NCBI RefSeq assembly: GCF_001668575.1
Contig: NZ_LZMD01000061.1
Span: forward strand, 1 to 64,000
Source: Mycobacterium sp. 1164985.4
Lineage (GTDB): Bacteria; Actinomycetota; Actinomycetes; Mycobacteriales; Mycobacteriaceae
Length of the DNA stretch: 64,000 nucleotides
Reading direction: 5' to 3'
Part shown: positions 46,443-57,289 of the stretch, one piece after another
Numbering within the stretch: position 1 is the stretch's first letter
How the letters are laid out: every line of letters begins with the position of its first letter
Made by a program: the position numbers and the translations under genes
The notes under the pieces: model-generated
Told to the model about the DNA's origin: nothing
What the model saw: the letters and a program-made list of their open reading frames with translations, nothing else
Databases searched by the model: none

Positions 46443-48010
46443 CGCGGCCGACCATCGGCCAGGTCGAAGCGTGGCAGCCCGCCGCGCTGAACCGGCTGGC
46501 CGACGGGTGGGACGGCAACGCCCGGTTCCTGTCCGCGCACGCCGACACCCTGCCCGCCGATCTCAGCTTCTGGACCGGTACGGCCGCCGACGCCGCCGGT
46601 ATGAAAGCGAAAAGCATTGTCGCGACGGCGGATACACTCGCGCGGGCCCTGGTCCTGGCGGCCGCTGCCGCCCGCGACGGTGCCGCCCAGCTCGACGCGG
46701 CCCGCGCCGGCGTGCTGGCACTGGTGGACACCGCACGCTCGGAGGGCTTCACCGTCGACGACACCGGGTCGGTCGCGGTGCACGCCCCACCGTCGTCACT
46801 GCTGGTCACGCTGTCCGGCGGTGCGCCGTCCGTCGCCGCCGAGATGCTGACCGTGCGCGCCGACGAGTTGACCGACCGACTCAATGTGGCGCTGGATCGG
46901 CTGGACGCCGCGGACGCCGACGCCGCCGCCGACATCGCCGAGGCACTCGTGATCACGCCGCCGGCCAGTGCGCAGAACGCCGACGCCGACGTCGTCGCCG
47001 CGTGGCCGACGACGAGCCAAGACGGGATCGCTGCCCAGATCGCGGCGATGACGCCCGAGCAGCGGCAGCGGTTGGTCCACGAGTTCCCCGAGCAGGTCGG
47101 CAACACCGACGGCGTGCCGTGGGAGATGCGGGTCCAGGCCAACCGCACCAACGTCGCGCAGGCCGCGCTGCGCGAACCCGACCCCGAACGCCTCGCGGTG
47201 TACCGAGAGCTGCTGGGTGAGATCGACGACCCCGCAGGCAAACACGGCCGCCTCGACCGCCAGCTCCTCGGCTTCGATCCCGGAAGGGGGTCTCTGATCG
47301 AACTGCACGGCGACGTCGCGTCGGCGTCCAGCGTCGCCGTGCTGGTTCCCGGGCTGAACACGACCATCACCGGATCGGCCGCCAACGCCACGACCGCCCG
47401 CCGGTTCGTCTCGGCGACCCGCGGTGACGTCGCCGCCATCACCTACCTCGGCGGACCGTTCCCGCGCGGCGACAACATCGTGCGCGGTCTCGCGAGCGCG
47501 GCCGACCCGCGATACGCGCTGAACATGGCGCCGCGGTTGGTCGCGTTCAGCGAGGACGTCGACCGCACGGTGGACTCGACCCGCCGACGCATCCCGATAA
47601 CCGTGATCGGCCACTCCTACGGCGGGTCCATCGTGGGCACCGCGGAGGCGCTGGGCATGACGTCGGACCGCACGCTGTACGTGGCGGCCGCCGGCGCGGG
47701 GGTCGGTGTCCACGACCCCGGCGACTGGCACAACCGTAACCCGCACGTCCTGCGCTTCTCGATGACGCCGCCGGGCGACTTCATCACCGCGGTGCAGGGC
47801 ATTCCGGGCGGCCCCCACGGCGCCGACCCGGACGAGATGCGCGGCGTGGTCAGGTTGCCCGCTGGCCGCTACGACGACGGGAGGCCGATGGCCGGACCGG
47901 GCGCCCATTCCGACGTGCTCAACGCCCCGTCAGACGCGTGGCGGACGATCCTCGGGGTGATCACCGGCGATATCGGCAGGGATCGCGCAACCTCACGACA
48001 ACCGGGTTGA
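46439..48010 (+). CDS. WxG-domain protein with DUF1023 alpha/beta hydrolase
   Basis: 523 residues. The N-terminal ~200 residues are helical with a WxG turn (LSFWTGTAADAAGMK), like ESX substrates; the C-terminal part is a DUF1023 alpha/beta hydrolase with Ser393 in GHSYGG and an aromatic/acid-rich end. A lipase or esterase delivered by type VII secretion is the simplest reading. GTG 46439 overlaps the upstream stop (GTGA). In M. tuberculosis other genes (Rv2098c region) occupy this gap between pafA and prcA. Confidence 0.78.
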   Translation: MTRPTIGQVEAWQPAALNRLADGWDGNARFLSAHADTLPADLSFWTGTAADAAGMKAKSIVATADTLARALVLAAAAARDGAAQLDAARAGVLALVDTARSEGFTVDDTGSVAVHAPPSSLLVTLSGGAPSVAAEMLTVRADELTDRLNVALDRLDAADADAAADIAEALVITPPASAQNADADVVAAWPTTSQDGIAAQIAAMTPEQRQRLVHEFPEQVGNTDGVPWEMRVQANRTNVAQAALREPDPERLAVYRELLGEIDDPAGKHGRLDRQLLGFDPGRGSLIELHGDVASASSVAVLVPGLNTTITGSAANATTARRFVSATRGDVAAITYLGGPFPRGDNIVRGLASAADPRYALNMAPRLVAFSEDVDRTVDSTRRRIPITVIGHSYGGSIVGTAEALGMTSDRTLYVAAAGAGVGVHDPGDWHNRNPHVLRFSMTPPGDFITAVQGIPGGPHGADPDEMRGVVRLPAGRYDDGRPMAGPGAHSDVLNAPSDAWRTILGVITGDIGRDRATSRQPG

Positions 48011-48030
48011 GATCTGGCCAGAATAAGCCG

Positions 48031-48918
48031 GTGTGGTCCCGCAGCTCCCCCGTCGACGGGTTCCGGCTCGCCTATGACCGGTTCGGCACCAAGGGCGCGC
48101 CACCCGTCGTTCTGCTGCACGGCTGGCCCGGCAACCGGCAGGACTATCGCCGCGTGGTGCCGCTGCTGGGGGACGCCGCCGATGTCATCGTGCCGGATCT
48201 GCGCGGGTTCGGCGGTTCGGACAAGCACGCCGTCGCGATCCGGCACTTCTACAGCGCCACCGCGCAGGCCGGCAGCGTCATCGGCCTGATCAAAGAGCTG
48301 GAACTGACCGAGGTCGTGCTCGCCGGATACGACGTCGGCAGCCGCGTCGCGCAGAGCGTGGCCCGCATGCAGCCGGACCTGGTGCGGTCGCTGGTGCTGT
48401 CCCCGCCGCTACCCGGCGCCGGCGACCGCGTCCTGACGGCGAAGGCACAGAGCGAGTTCTGGTATCAGGCGTTTCACCAACTGCCGCTGGCCGGGCAGCT
48501 GCTCGACGGAAATCCCGATCTGGTCCGCGACTACCTGAGGCACTTCTGGACGCATTGGTCCGCACCGAATTTCGCCGTCTCCGACGACGATATGGAGCGG
48601 CTGGTGTCCGACTACGCGCTGCCCGGCGCGTTCACCGCGTCGATCGCGTGGTACCGCGCGGGCGCCGGGATGATCGCGCAGTCACTGACCGAACTGCCGC
48701 CCGAGCGGGCCATCAAGATCCACGTGCCCACCGATGTGGTGTGGCCGCACCACGATCCGCTGTTCCCCGCCGAGTGGTCGGACCGGCTCGGGCACTACTT
48801 CAGCGATGTGCACCTGCACTTCGCTTACGACGCCGGGCATTTCACCCCGCTGGAGTGCCCCGAGCAGTTCGCCGAGCTCATCCTCATCCGGGCCCGACCG
48901 ACGCCTGCCGCGGGCTGA
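48031..48918 (+). CDS. epoxide hydrolase / haloalkane dehalogenase-like protein
   Basis: 295 residues, alpha/beta hydrolase with aspartate nucleophile Asp101 in GYDVGS, oxyanion motif HGWPG at 30-34, and His270 in DAGHFTP. An Asp rather than Ser nucleophile is the mark of epoxide hydrolases and haloalkane dehalogenases; HGxP favours epoxide hydrolase. GTG 48031 chosen from the fold start and a -10-like CAGAAT six bases before it; an in-frame start at 47938 lies inside the preceding gene. Ends one base before the convergent prcA stop. Confidence 0.8.
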   Translation: MWSRSSPVDGFRLAYDRFGTKGAPPVVLLHGWPGNRQDYRRVVPLLGDAADVIVPDLRGFGGSDKHAVAIRHFYSATAQAGSVIGLIKELELTEVVLAGYDVGSRVAQSVARMQPDLVRSLVLSPPLPGAGDRVLTAKAQSEFWYQAFHQLPLAGQLLDGNPDLVRDYLRHFWTHWSAPNFAVSDDDMERLVSDYALPGAFTASIAWYRAGAGMIAQSLTELPPERAIKIHVPTDVVWPHHDPLFPAEWSDRLGHYFSDVHLHFAYDAGHFTPLECPEQFAELILIRARPTPAAG

Positions 48919-49662
48919 CTACTCTCCGGCGGTGTCGGAGCTCTCGGCGGGCGTCTCCGACGCCGGCAGCAGCGCTTCGAGAGCGGCGCCGGTGATCCGC
49001 CGGAACGCCCGGCGCGGCCGGTTGGCGTCCAGGATCGCCACCTCGAGCGTCGACGGCCCCAGCACGCGCTGTTCTGAGCCGCCATTGCCCGCGGCCTGCA
49101 GCGCGTCGATGGCGATCTTCACCGCGTCCTGCAGGCTCGCGTTCTCGGTGTAGGAGTCGTTGAGCGCGGTCGTGATGGGTTCGGTCGTCCCACCCATGAC
49201 CACGAAGTGCGGCTCGTCGGCGATCGACCCGTCGTAGGTGATGCGGTACATCTCCGGGGGTTTCGTCTCGCCGTAGTGGGCGACCTCCGCGACGCACAAC
49301 TCGACCTCGTAGGGCTTGGCCTGCTCGGTGAAGATCGTGCCCAGCGTCTGAGCGTAGATGTTGGCCAGCTGACGGCCGGTCACGTCGCGGCGAGCGTAGG
49401 CGTAGCCCCTGGTGTCGGCGTACTGGATGCCGCCGCGTCTCAAATTGTCGAACTCGTTGAACCGTCCGACGGCGGCGAACCCGACCCTGTCGTAGAGCTC
49501 GCTCACCTTCTGCAGCGAGCGGGACGGGTTCTCGGCGACGAACAGCACGCCGTCGGCATACGCCAGCGCCACGACGCTGCGTCCCCTGGCGATACCTTTG
49601 CGCGCAAGCTCGGAGCGCTCACGCATCGCCTGTTCGGGCGAGATGAAATAGGGAAAGCTCAC
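48919..49662 (-). CDS. prcA: 20S proteasome alpha subunit PrcA
   Basis: 247 residues, forms the outer rings and gate of the mycobacterial proteasome. The N-terminus is [20 protein letters not shown] (gating segment) and the body follows the Ntn-hydrolase fold without a catalytic Thr. GTG 49662 overlaps the prcB stop (GTGA). The C-terminal tail is Ser/Thr/Glu-rich. Confidence 0.96.
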   Translation of the reverse strand: MSFPYFISPEQAMRERSELARKGIARGRSVVALAYADGVLFVAENPSRSLQKVSELYDRVGFAAVGRFNEFDNLRRGGIQYADTRGYAYARRDVTGRQLANIYAQTLGTIFTEQAKPYEVELCVAEVAHYGETKPPEMYRITYDGSIADEPHFVVMGGTTEPITTALNDSYTENASLQDAVKIAIDALQAAGNGGSEQRVLGPSTLEVAILDANRPRRAFRRITGAALEALLPASETPAESSDTAGE

Positions 49663-50564
49663 GAATCTCCCCGCGCGTCGGTCGAACGGTGGACGGCGTC
49701 CGGGCCGAACGTGTCAGCGCGCGAACGGTTTTCGATGACCTGACGGGCGAACTCGGCAATGCGCTGCTCGGAGACCTCCTCGGCACCGTTGGCATCGATG
49801 ACCACCGCGGTCGGGTAGATACCCCGCACCAGGTCGGGACCGCCGGTCGCGGAATCGTCGTCGGCGGCGTCGTAGAGGGCCTCGATCGCCACCCGCAGTG
49901 CCGAATCCCCGTCGCTCACTTGCGAATACAGCTTCTTCATCGACGACTTCGCGAAGATCGAACCCGAGCCCACCGACTGGTAACCCTCTTCTTCGAAGTT
50001 CCAGCCGCCGGCCGCGTCGAAGGACACGATGCGTCCGGCCGCTTCCGGGTTCGGGTCGTCGACGTCGTAGCCGGCGAGAAGCGGCAGCGCGACGAAGCCC
50101 TGCAAAGCCGCGCCGAGGTTGCCGCGCACCATGGTCGCGAGCCGGTTCACCTTGCCCGGGAAGGTCAGCGCGACGCCCTCGAGCTTCTCGTAGTGCTCGA
50201 GTTCGACAGCGTAGAGCCGGGCGAATTCGACGGCGATGGCCGCCGTTCCCGCAATGCCGGTCGCCGTGTAGTCGTCGGTGATGTACACCTTCTGCACGTC
50301 GCGGCTGGCGATCATGTGGCCCTGGGTGGCGCGGCGGTCGCCGGCCATCACGACGCCGCCGGGGAACTTCAACGCGACGATCGTGGTGCCGTGCGGCGCG
50401 AAGTCGGAATGGGCGTCGCCCGACTGGGCGGCGCGGTGGGCGGGTAGGAGTTCGGGCGCCTGGCGGCGCAGCAGTTCAGAGAAGGACGAGAGGTCCACGG
50501 GGACCGACGGAGCGCCGGGTAGTGGTGACGGGAAGGCCAGCTGATCGCGTTGCGGCCAGGTCAC
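49659..50564 (-). CDS. prcB: 20S proteasome beta subunit PrcB
   Basis: 301 residues. A propeptide of about 59 residues is removed before [13 protein letters not shown], leaving catalytic Thr1 (residue 60). GTG 50564 overlaps the pup stop (GTGA). Lys in DRRATQG assists catalysis. Forms the central proteolytic rings with PrcA. Confidence 0.96.
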   Translation of the reverse strand: MTWPQRDQLAFPSPLPGAPSVPVDLSSFSELLRRQAPELLPAHRAAQSGDAHSDFAPHGTTIVALKFPGGVVMAGDRRATQGHMIASRDVQKVYITDDYTATGIAGTAAIAVEFARLYAVELEHYEKLEGVALTFPGKVNRLATMVRGNLGAALQGFVALPLLAGYDVDDPNPEAAGRIVSFDAAGGWNFEEEGYQSVGSGSIFAKSSMKKLYSQVSDGDSALRVAIEALYDAADDDSATGGPDLVRGIYPTAVVIDANGAEEVSEQRIAEFARQVIENRSRADTFGPDAVHRSTDARGDS

Positions 50565-50755
50565 TGTCCACCCTTCTGTACGTATGCGCGAACGAAGTCT
50601 TCGGCGTTCTCCTCGAGAACGTCGTCGATCTCGTCGAGCAGGTCGTCGGTCTCCTCGGCCAGCTTCTCGCGACGCTCCTGCCCGGCGGCCGTGCTGCCGG
50701 TGAGGTCGTCGTCCTCGCCGCCACCACCGCCACGCTTGGTCTGCTCCTGAGCCAT
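50561..50755 (-). CDS. pup: prokaryotic ubiquitin-like protein Pup
   Basis: 64 residues, disordered acidic protein rich in Glu/Asp ending KGGQ. The C-terminal Gln must be deamidated to Glu by Dop before PafA can attach it to lysines. The central region ([19 protein letters not shown]) is the segment that coils with Mpa. ATG 50755 has GGAGG just upstream. pup-prcB-prcA are translationally coupled. Confidence 0.97.
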   Translation of the reverse strand: MAQEQTKRGGGGGEDDDLTGSTAAGQERREKLAEETDDLLDEIDDVLEENAEDFVRAYVQKGGQ

Positions 50756-50848
50756 CGCTGCCTCCTGCGTAAGTTGTCGGCGGGCTCACTGCTGCCCGCC
50801 GTGACTCCACATTACCGGTCGTCGCGCGGATTGCCTGCGATAGCGCGC

Positions 50849-52357
50849 TTAGTTCGTAAGCTGTTCTACCAGTTCGACGGCGCTGTCCACCGAGTCCAGC
50901 AGGGCTCCGACGTGCGCCTTACTGCCGCGCAGGGGTTCCAGGGTGGGGATCCGGACGAGCGAATCGCCGCCCAGATCGAAAATCACCGAGTCCCAGCTGG
51001 CGGCCGCGATATCGGCGCCGAAGCGGCGCAGGCACTCGCCGCGAAAGTATGCGCGCGTGTCGGTCGGGGGGTTGTCGACCGCGTCCAGCACCTGCTGTTC
51101 GGTCACCAGCCGCTTCATCGACCCGCGGGCCACCAGGCGGTTGTACAGGCCTTTGTCCAGGCGGACGTCGGAGTACTGCAGGTCGACCAGGTGCAGCCGC
51201 GGCGCCGACCAGCCCAGGTTCTCGCGGTGCCGGAAACCCTCGAGCAGCCGCAGCTTGGCAGGCCAGTCCAGGATCTCCGCGCACTCCATCGGATCGCGTT
51301 CCAGCAGGTCGAGCACTTCGGCCCAGGTCTTGACGATGTCCGCGGCGCGCGGGTCCGGGTCGCGGCTGTCGACGAGCTTGGCCACCCGGTCGAGGTACAT
51401 CCGTTGCAGCGCAAGGCCGGTCACCTCACGGCCGTCGGCCAGCGCGACGGTGGCGCGCAGCGACGGGTCCCGGCTGATCACGTGGACCGCGTGCACGGGC
51501 CGGGCCAGGGCGAGATCACTGAGGTCGACCCCGACTTGTGGGCCCTCTTCGATCAGATCGAGGACCAGCGCCGTTGCGCCGAGCTTGAGGTACGTCGAAG
51601 TCTCCGACAGGTTCGCGTCGCCGATGATGACGTGCAGCCTGCGGTACTTGTCGGCGTCGGCGTGCGGCTCGTCGCGGGTGTTGATGATGCCGCGCTTGAG
51701 CGTCGTCTCCAGGCCGACCTCGACCTCGATGTAGTCGGAGCGCTGCGACAGCTGGAACCCGGGCTCGTCGCCGGACGGCCCGATGCCGACACGTCCGGAA
51801 CCGGTGACGACCTGGCGCGACACCAGGAACGGGGTCAGCCCGGCGATCACTGCGGAGAACGGCGTCTGCCGGCTCATCAGGTAGTTCTCGTGCGAGCCGT
51901 AGGAGGCGCCCTTGCCGTCGACGTTGTTTTTGTAGAGCTGCAGCTTCACCGCCCCGGGGACGCTGGCGACGTGCCGAGCGGCGGCCTCCATGACCCGCTC
52001 ACCGGCCTTGTCCCAGATCACGGCGTCCAGCGGGTCGGTGCACTCGGGCGCCGAGTACTCGGGATGGGCGTGGTCGACGTACAGCCGCGCGCCGTTGGTG
52101 AGGATCATGTTCGCCGCGCCGACCTCGTCGGCATCGACGACCGGCGGTGGCCCCGCCGAGCGGCTGAGATCGAATCCGCGGGCATCGCGCAGCGGCGATT
52201 CCACCTCATAGTCCCAGCGCGTGCGCTTGGCGCGCTGGATCCCGGCCGCCGCGGCATACGCAAGCACCGCCTGGGTGGAGGTCAAAATCGGATTCGCGGT
52301 CGGGTCGGACGGCGACGAGATGCCGTACTCGACCTCGGTTCCGATAATCCGTTGCAT
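50849..52357 (-). CDS. dop: deamidase of Pup / depupylase Dop
   Basis: 502 residues, paralogue of PafA. Catalytic Asp95 lies in [15 protein letters not shown] and the Dop-specific loop (about residues 40-80) is present. It deamidates the C-terminal Gln of Pup and also removes Pup from substrates. ATG 52357 with -10 TAGGCT seven bases upstream (leaderless). First gene of dop-pup-prcB-prcA, with 93 bases before pup. Confidence 0.96.
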   Translation of the reverse strand: MQRIIGTEVEYGISSPSDPTANPILTSTQAVLAYAAAAGIQRAKRTRWDYEVESPLRDARGFDLSRSAGPPPVVDADEVGAANMILTNGARLYVDHAHPEYSAPECTDPLDAVIWDKAGERVMEAAARHVASVPGAVKLQLYKNNVDGKGASYGSHENYLMSRQTPFSAVIAGLTPFLVSRQVVTGSGRVGIGPSGDEPGFQLSQRSDYIEVEVGLETTLKRGIINTRDEPHADADKYRRLHVIIGDANLSETSTYLKLGATALVLDLIEEGPQVGVDLSDLALARPVHAVHVISRDPSLRATVALADGREVTGLALQRMYLDRVAKLVDSRDPDPRAADIVKTWAEVLDLLERDPMECAEILDWPAKLRLLEGFRHRENLGWSAPRLHLVDLQYSDVRLDKGLYNRLVARGSMKRLVTEQQVLDAVDNPPTDTRAYFRGECLRRFGADIAAASWDSVIFDLGGDSLVRIPTLEPLRGSKAHVGALLDSVDSAVELVEQLTN

Positions 52358-52364
52358 GTCGTCA

Positions 52365-52370
52365 AGCCTA
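52365..52370 (-). promoter_or_regulatory. -10 element, dop (leaderless)
   Basis: TAGGCT on the minus strand, seven bases before ATG 52357. Confidence 0.6.
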
Positions 52371-52451
52371 GGTGACGGCGGAAAGTAGCCTGCGACCGTG
52401 CTGGCCGTTGCGGCGCGGTGAGCGGGTTTGGCGGCCCATTTCCCGCACAAT

Positions 52452-53609
52452 ATGCCCGTGTCGGACATGCGTCGGGTGCACGAGTGGTTCCTGCACCGCG
52501 GTCTGCCGCTGGTTCTCACCCGGCGGGTCCGCTCCGGCTCGCTGATCGAGCGCTCCGCCCCGATGGTGAGCGGCGTGGGCGCGGCAATCTCATTGACGAT
52601 GCTGCTGGCCGACCTCACCGGCGACGACCGCGACATTGGTTACGTCATCCGGTTGGCGGTGTTGACGGCGCTGTTGGTGGCCGCGCCTTTCGCGTTGCAC
52701 CTGCTGCACCGCATCGGCACCACGCTCGGCGAAGCCGGACGCCGGTCGGCGGCGCTGGTGGTGATGGCGGTGTTCGTGTTCGGACTTCCGTTCGCCGCCA
52801 GCGGTTTCTCCGGGATCGCGGTGGCCGAAGCGGTGGGGTTCGCGGTCGTCGCCCTGCTCGCGGTCTGGCTGACCTATCTTGGTATCGGGGCGATCGTCCT
52901 GTGGGCGCTGAGGTTCGCATGGGTGCAACTGGGGGCGCTCGGGACCCTGATGAGCCGCGCGCTGCCGTTGTTGATGCTGACGGTCGTCGTGTACTTCACC
53001 GGCGAGCTGTGGCAGCTGGCCGCGCGGATGCCGCGCCAACGACTTTGGCAGACAATCGGATTCCTCGCCCTCGTCGCGCTGCTGTTCGTGGTCACGACGA
53101 TTCGCGACGAGGTCCGTTCGCTGCGCGAGGATCGCGCCGAACAGGACGATCCGGCCAAGCTGCTCGAGGGCACACCGCTGGCCGTCGAGCCCGGGACACG
53201 CCTGCAGCGCACACCGCTGTCGCGGGCCGAGCAGGTCAATGTCGTTGCGGTGATGGTCTTCTCGCAGACGATCCAGGTGATCTTCTTCACGACGGGCCTA
53301 TTCGCGTTCTTCCTCGCGCTCGGCATCGTCGCGGTGCCCGACGACGTCGCGGTGCTGTGGTCGTCGGAAGAGACCTGTCCGGTCGGTCAACCGCCGTGCC
53401 CGGGAACGTGGTTCGGGGTCCACGTGCCGGTCCCGCAGACGATCGTGCATGTATCCCTGTTCGTGGCCGTGCTGTCCGGGCTCTACTTCACGGTGAGCAC
53501 CAGCGTGGACCCGTTGTACCGGGAGCGCTTCTTCGACCCACTGATCGCCGACGTCGCAGTGAGCCTGGCCGGCCGCGACGCGTACCTGACGATGGAGCCC
53601 GCCCGCTGA
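52452..53609 (+). CDS. conserved integral membrane protein (Rv2113 position)
   Basis: About 385 residues with some seven to nine hydrophobic helices, in two groups (about residues 35-170 and 265-360) separated by a charged cytoplasmic loop ([21 protein letters not shown]). A short extracytoplasmic loop with two cysteines ([15 protein letters not shown]) may form a disulfide. Start is uncertain: ATG 52452 is used, GTG 52458 could be leaderless, and 52428 is in frame. Divergent from dop, as Rv2113 is. Function unknown. Confidence 0.78.
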   Translation: MPVSDMRRVHEWFLHRGLPLVLTRRVRSGSLIERSAPMVSGVGAAISLTMLLADLTGDDRDIGYVIRLAVLTALLVAAPFALHLLHRIGTTLGEAGRRSAALVVMAVFVFGLPFAASGFSGIAVAEAVGFAVVALLAVWLTYLGIGAIVLWALRFAWVQLGALGTLMSRALPLLMLTVVVYFTGELWQLAARMPRQRLWQTIGFLALVALLFVVTTIRDEVRSLREDRAEQDDPAKLLEGTPLAVEPGTRLQRTPLSRAEQVNVVAVMVFSQTIQVIFFTTGLFAFFLALGIVAVPDDVAVLWSSEETCPVGQPPCPGTWFGVHVPVPQTIVHVSLFVAVLSGLYFTVSTSVDPLYRERFFDPLIADVAVSLAGRDAYLTMEPAR

Positions 53610-53613
53610 TCGC

Positions 53614-54240
53614 CTACGTCTGCAGCGAGTAGCTGTTGGCGAGGTCGTCCTGCGTCACGCAGGCATCCTCGGTGGCGGTGTCGACGACGAGCGGCGCAGT
53701 CGGCGTACGCGCTTGGTAGCTCCAGCCGTCGGGCAGTGACAACCTGGAAGCGAGGCCGGGAAGGTCGCCCAGCGACAGGGACGGGTCGACCGTCTGGCTG
53801 TAGGTCTGCATGACCCAGCGCCGACCGTCCGGATCGACCAACTCGTAGATCTCCCGCCCGGCGTCGAAGGTGAAGACGGCCTTCCGGTCCACGCGGTTCA
53901 GCTGATACGGGGCCGGGTTCATCGACGCGAGCTTGACGGTGGCTTGGCGCAGCATCTCGATGCCGCCGAAGCTCCTGCGCTCCAACGTCTCCCGGCCTCG
54001 CTTGCCGATGCTGCTCATCAGCCAGTAGCGCGGCCCGTTGAGCAGTGCGGCGACCGCACCGTTCTCTTCGGCGATGGCCTTCGCGTCGAGCGCGTTCCAC
54101 AGCTCGGGCGGGCAGTCGTTGAGCGGAAACGTGTTGTACACCGTGGCTTCCGCGCCCGACGGCGTGGTCTTGACGAGCAACACCTCGCCGTACCGCTTGC
54201 CGAACACATCGCCCGTCGTCGACAGTTCGTCGTCTGACAT
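53614..54240 (-). CDS. conserved hypothetical protein after mpa
   Basis: 208 residues, soluble, no export signal or metal motif. The N-terminal half reads KRYGEVLLVKTTPSGAEATVYNTFPLNDCPPELW and the C-terminal part resembles a beta-rich domain with VYELVDPDGRRWVMQTYSQTVDP-type strands. ATG 54240, only 13 bases after the mpa stop on the same strand, so probably co-transcribed with the proteasome ATPase. I do not recognise the family; association with Mpa is from position alone. Confidence 0.75.
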   Translation of the reverse strand: MSDDELSTTGDVFGKRYGEVLLVKTTPSGAEATVYNTFPLNDCPPELWNALDAKAIAEENGAVAALLNGPRYWLMSSIGKRGRETLERRSFGGIEMLRQATVKLASMNPAPYQLNRVDRKAVFTFDAGREIYELVDPDGRRWVMQTYSQTVDPSLSLGDLPGLASRLSLPDGWSYQARTPTAPLVVDTATEDACVTQDDLANSYSLQT

Positions 54241-54253
54241 GACGCGACAGGGC

Positions 54254-56092
54254 CTACAGGTACTGGCCCAGATTCGACTCGGTATCAATAGCCCTGCTGG
54301 CGCTCGACGACTTGCCGGTGACCAGCGTGCGGATGTAGACGATCCGCTCGCCCTTCTTGCCCGAGATCCGTGCCCAGTCATCGGGATTGGTGGTGTTGGG
54401 CAGGTCCTCGTTCTCGGCGAACTCGTCGACGATCGAGTCGAGTAGATGCTGAATCCGCAGACCCTTCTTACCCGTCTCGAGCACCGACTTGATCGCGTAC
54501 TTCTTGGCCCGGTCGACGACGTTCTGAATCATCGCACCGGAGTTGAAGTCCTTGAAGTACATGACCTCTTTGTCGCCGTTGGCGTAGGTCACTTCGAGGA
54601 AGCGGTTGTCGTCGATCTCGGCGTACATCCGGTCGACGACCTTCTCGATCATCGCCTTGATCGTCAGCGACCGGTCGCCGCCGAACTCGGCCAGGTCGTC
54701 CTCGTTGACCGGCAGGTCCTCGGTGAGGTACTTGCTGAAGATGTCCTGCGCCGCTTCGGCATCCGGACGCTCGATCTTGATCTTCACGTCCAGGCGGCCC
54801 GGACGCAGGATTGCCGGATCGATCATGTCCTCGCGGTTGGAGGCGCCGATGACGATGACGTTCTCCAACCCCTCGACACCGTCGATCTCCGAAAGCAGCT
54901 GCGGCACAACCGTCGTCTCCACATCAGAGCTCACACCGGTGCCGCGGGTGCGGAAGATCGAGTCCATCTCGTCGAAGAACACGATCACCGGGGTGCCCTC
55001 GGAGGCCTTCTCCCGTGCGCGCTGGAAGATCAGCCGGATGTGACGCTCGGTCTCGCCGACGAACTTGTTCAGCAGCTCCGGACCCTTGATGTTGAGAAAG
55101 TAGCTCTTCGCCTCGCGGGCGTCGTCACCACGCACCTCGGCCATCTTCTTGGCCAGCGAGTTAGCGACCGCCTTGGCAATCAGCGTCTTACCGCAACCGG
55201 GCGGACCGTAGAGCAGCACGCCCTTCGGCGGGCGCAGCGAGTACTCCCGGTACAGCTCCTTGTGCAGGAACGGCAGTTCGACGGCGTCGCGGATCTGCTC
55301 GATCTGCCTGCCGAGGCCGCCGATGTCGTTGTAGCTGACATCGGGCACCTCTTCGAGCACGAGGTCCTCGACCTCGGCCTTGGGGATCCGCTCGAAGGCG
55401 TATCCGGCCTTCGTGTCGACCAGCAGCGAGTCACCCGGACGCAGCTTGCGGGGCCGGCTGTCGTCGATCGCGTCCTCGTAACCGTCGGGCAGGTCGCCGG
55501 CAGCGACCAGCGGCTCGGCCAGCCAGACGATTCGCTCCTCGTCGGCGTGACCGACCACGAGCGCACGGTGTCCGTCGGACAGGATCTCGCGCAGCGTGCT
55601 GATCTCGCCGACCGCTTCGAAGTTGCCGGCCTCGACGACCGTCAGTGCCTCGTTGAGGCGGACGGTCTGGCCCTGCTTCAGCGACTTGGTGTCGATGTTC
55701 GGCGAGCACGTCAGGCGCATCTTGCGCCCGGACGTGAACACGTCAACGGTGTCGTCGTCCTGCACGCCCAGCAGTACGCCGTAGCCGCTCGGCGGCTGCC
55801 CCAGGCGGTCAACCTCTTCGCGCAATGCGAGCAGCTGCTGACGGGCCTCCTTGAGGGTCTCCATCAGCTTGGCGTTGCGGGCGGCGAGTGAGTCGATGCG
55901 CGCCTCGAGCTGATGTACGTCTCGGGCACTGCGTAAACCACTCTGGGGGCCGACCGCGTTCTCCAACTGCTCTCGCAGGATCGCGGCCTCTCGGCGGAGC
56001 TCCTCGAGCTCTGCCGCGTCCTCACTGGACAAGCCGGATCCACGGGCGTCAAAACCCTCTGAGAAAGCGTCAGAACGCTCTGATTCACTCAT
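54254..56092 (-). CDS. mpa: proteasome-associated AAA ATPase Mpa (ARC)
   Basis: 612 residues. N-terminal coiled coil (about 25-95) that captures Pup, two OB folds (about 100-245), then the AAA domain with Walker A GPPGCGKT (296-303) and Walker B VFFDEMD (Asp374, Glu375). It ends NLGQYL with the penultimate Tyr that docks into the PrcA pockets. ATG 56092 has GAGGGG upstream. Unfolds pupylated proteins into PrcAB. Confidence 0.97.
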   Translation of the reverse strand: MSESERSDAFSEGFDARGSGLSSEDAAELEELRREAAILREQLENAVGPQSGLRSARDVHQLEARIDSLAARNAKLMETLKEARQQLLALREEVDRLGQPPSGYGVLLGVQDDDTVDVFTSGRKMRLTCSPNIDTKSLKQGQTVRLNEALTVVEAGNFEAVGEISTLREILSDGHRALVVGHADEERIVWLAEPLVAAGDLPDGYEDAIDDSRPRKLRPGDSLLVDTKAGYAFERIPKAEVEDLVLEEVPDVSYNDIGGLGRQIEQIRDAVELPFLHKELYREYSLRPPKGVLLYGPPGCGKTLIAKAVANSLAKKMAEVRGDDAREAKSYFLNIKGPELLNKFVGETERHIRLIFQRAREKASEGTPVIVFFDEMDSIFRTRGTGVSSDVETTVVPQLLSEIDGVEGLENVIVIGASNREDMIDPAILRPGRLDVKIKIERPDAEAAQDIFSKYLTEDLPVNEDDLAEFGGDRSLTIKAMIEKVVDRMYAEIDDNRFLEVTYANGDKEVMYFKDFNSGAMIQNVVDRAKKYAIKSVLETGKKGLRIQHLLDSIVDEFAENEDLPNTTNPDDWARISGKKGERIVYIRTLVTGKSSSASRAIDTESNLGQYL

Positions 56093-56237
56093 GTTGCGCC
56101 CCTCCCCGCACCGAGAGTTGGTGCAGTAACAACTTCAACGCTACCGGCGATTCAGGCTTTGTGTGCGGTGTAGCAATTTGACACACCTGCACCACTGTTA
56201 ACCTCTCTGATGTGTTGGGCCGATCGAAAGGAAAATC

Positions 56238-56729
56238 GTGACCCTGAAAGCCCTCGTTACCGGCGTCGCAGCGGTCGCTGTCGTCGGAGGTGCCGCGGCA
56301 GGTGTGACTTCCATTGCATCCTCGAACGTGGCCTCCGCACCGACCGTCGCCCCGGTCGTCTGGGACGTCCCGATGCCGCAGGCTCCGGCCCCTGACCTCG
56401 AAGGTCCGCTGCTGCAGACGCTGCAGGCGTTGGGTACGTCCGGCACGGCCGCGAGCAAGGCGCCCTACGTTCAGGGCGGTATCGGACGCATCGAGAGCCG
56501 CGTCGCCGACACCAAGCTTCGTGAGGCGGCTGCCGAAGGCAAGTTCCCGTTGAGCTTCGCGGTGGCCAACATCGACCAGACCGGCCCCGTCGTGTCGGCC
56601 GATGTCACCGCGACCGCCGCCAACGGCGCGTCGGCCAGCCAGAACATCCAGTTCGTGCCAGGACCGAGCCCGACCGGCTGGCAGATGGCCAAGCAGTCGC
56701 TCATGGCGCTGCTGTCCGCCGTCGGCTAG
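56238..56729 (+). CDS. secreted MTB12/CFP-2 family protein
   Basis: 163 residues. Signal peptide (residues 1 to about 30, ending near GVTSIASS) and a mature part with APYVQGGIGRIESRVADTKLREAAAEGKFPLSFAVANI, as in the low-molecular-weight antigen MTB12 (Rv2376c). GTG 56238 with AAAGGAAA upstream. Divergent from mpa (145 bases). Exact function unknown; exported and likely soluble. lppK follows by seven bases and carries a related domain. Confidence 0.87.
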   Translation: MTLKALVTGVAAVAVVGGAAAGVTSIASSNVASAPTVAPVVWDVPMPQAPAPDLEGPLLQTLQALGTSGTAASKAPYVQGGIGRIESRVADTKLREAAAEGKFPLSFAVANIDQTGPVVSADVTATAANGASASQNIQFVPGPSPTGWQMAKQSLMALLSAVG

Positions 56730-56736
56730 GAGCCCG

Positions 56737-57282
56737 GTGCGTCGCACCACACGTTTCGCAGTCCTGAGCGCCGTCGCGTTTGCGGCGGCGCTCGGGCTAT
56801 GCGGATGTGGGGCCGACGAACACCCCTCTGCGAACGAGCCACCGCCACCGCCTCCGGCCATCACGTCGCCGACGGTGCAGCCGCCGGATCCGGCGACGAC
56901 GCTGGCGCCCCTGCCGCCTCCTGAGGCGCTCACCGACGTTCTGGCGCGTATCGCCGACGCGAACATCCCCGGCCCCGAGAAGCTCGATCTGGTCGAGAAC
57001 GCCACCCCCGCCGACGGCGAATCGATGGACAAGTTCGCCATCGCCCTGCGCGACGGCGGCTATTCCCCCGCCACATTCGAGGCCAGGGACCTCACATGGG
57101 CCGACGGCGCCAAGGGGGTCGTGCAGGCGATCGTCACCGTGAAGACCGCCAATCCGCAGGCGGGCGAGTTCACGTTCCCGATGCAGTTCCGCTTCGCCGA
57201 CGACCACTGGCAACTGACCCGGTCGACGACCGACCAGCTGCTGCAGCTCGGTCCGGTCCCCACGCCGACGCCGACGCCGTGA
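56737..57282 (+). CDS. lppK: lipoprotein LppK
   Basis: 181 residues. Lipoprotein signal ends at LCGC with Cys24; a Pro-rich linker (about 33-65) leads to a domain (EALTDVLARIADANIPGPEKLDLVENATPADG...FADDHWQLTRSTTDQLL) of the same design as the upstream MTB12-like protein. A Pro/Thr tail ends the protein. GTG 56737 with AGGAG six bases upstream; the longer in-frame start at 56602 lies within the preceding gene. Corresponds to Rv2116. Confidence 0.86.
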   Translation: MRRTTRFAVLSAVAFAAALGLCGCGADEHPSANEPPPPPPAITSPTVQPPDPATTLAPLPPPEALTDVLARIADANIPGPEKLDLVENATPADGESMDKFAIALRDGGYSPATFEARDLTWADGAKGVVQAIVTVKTANPQAGEFTFPMQFRFADDHWQLTRSTTDQLLQLGPVPTPTPTP

Positions 57283-57289
57283 GCCGCCG

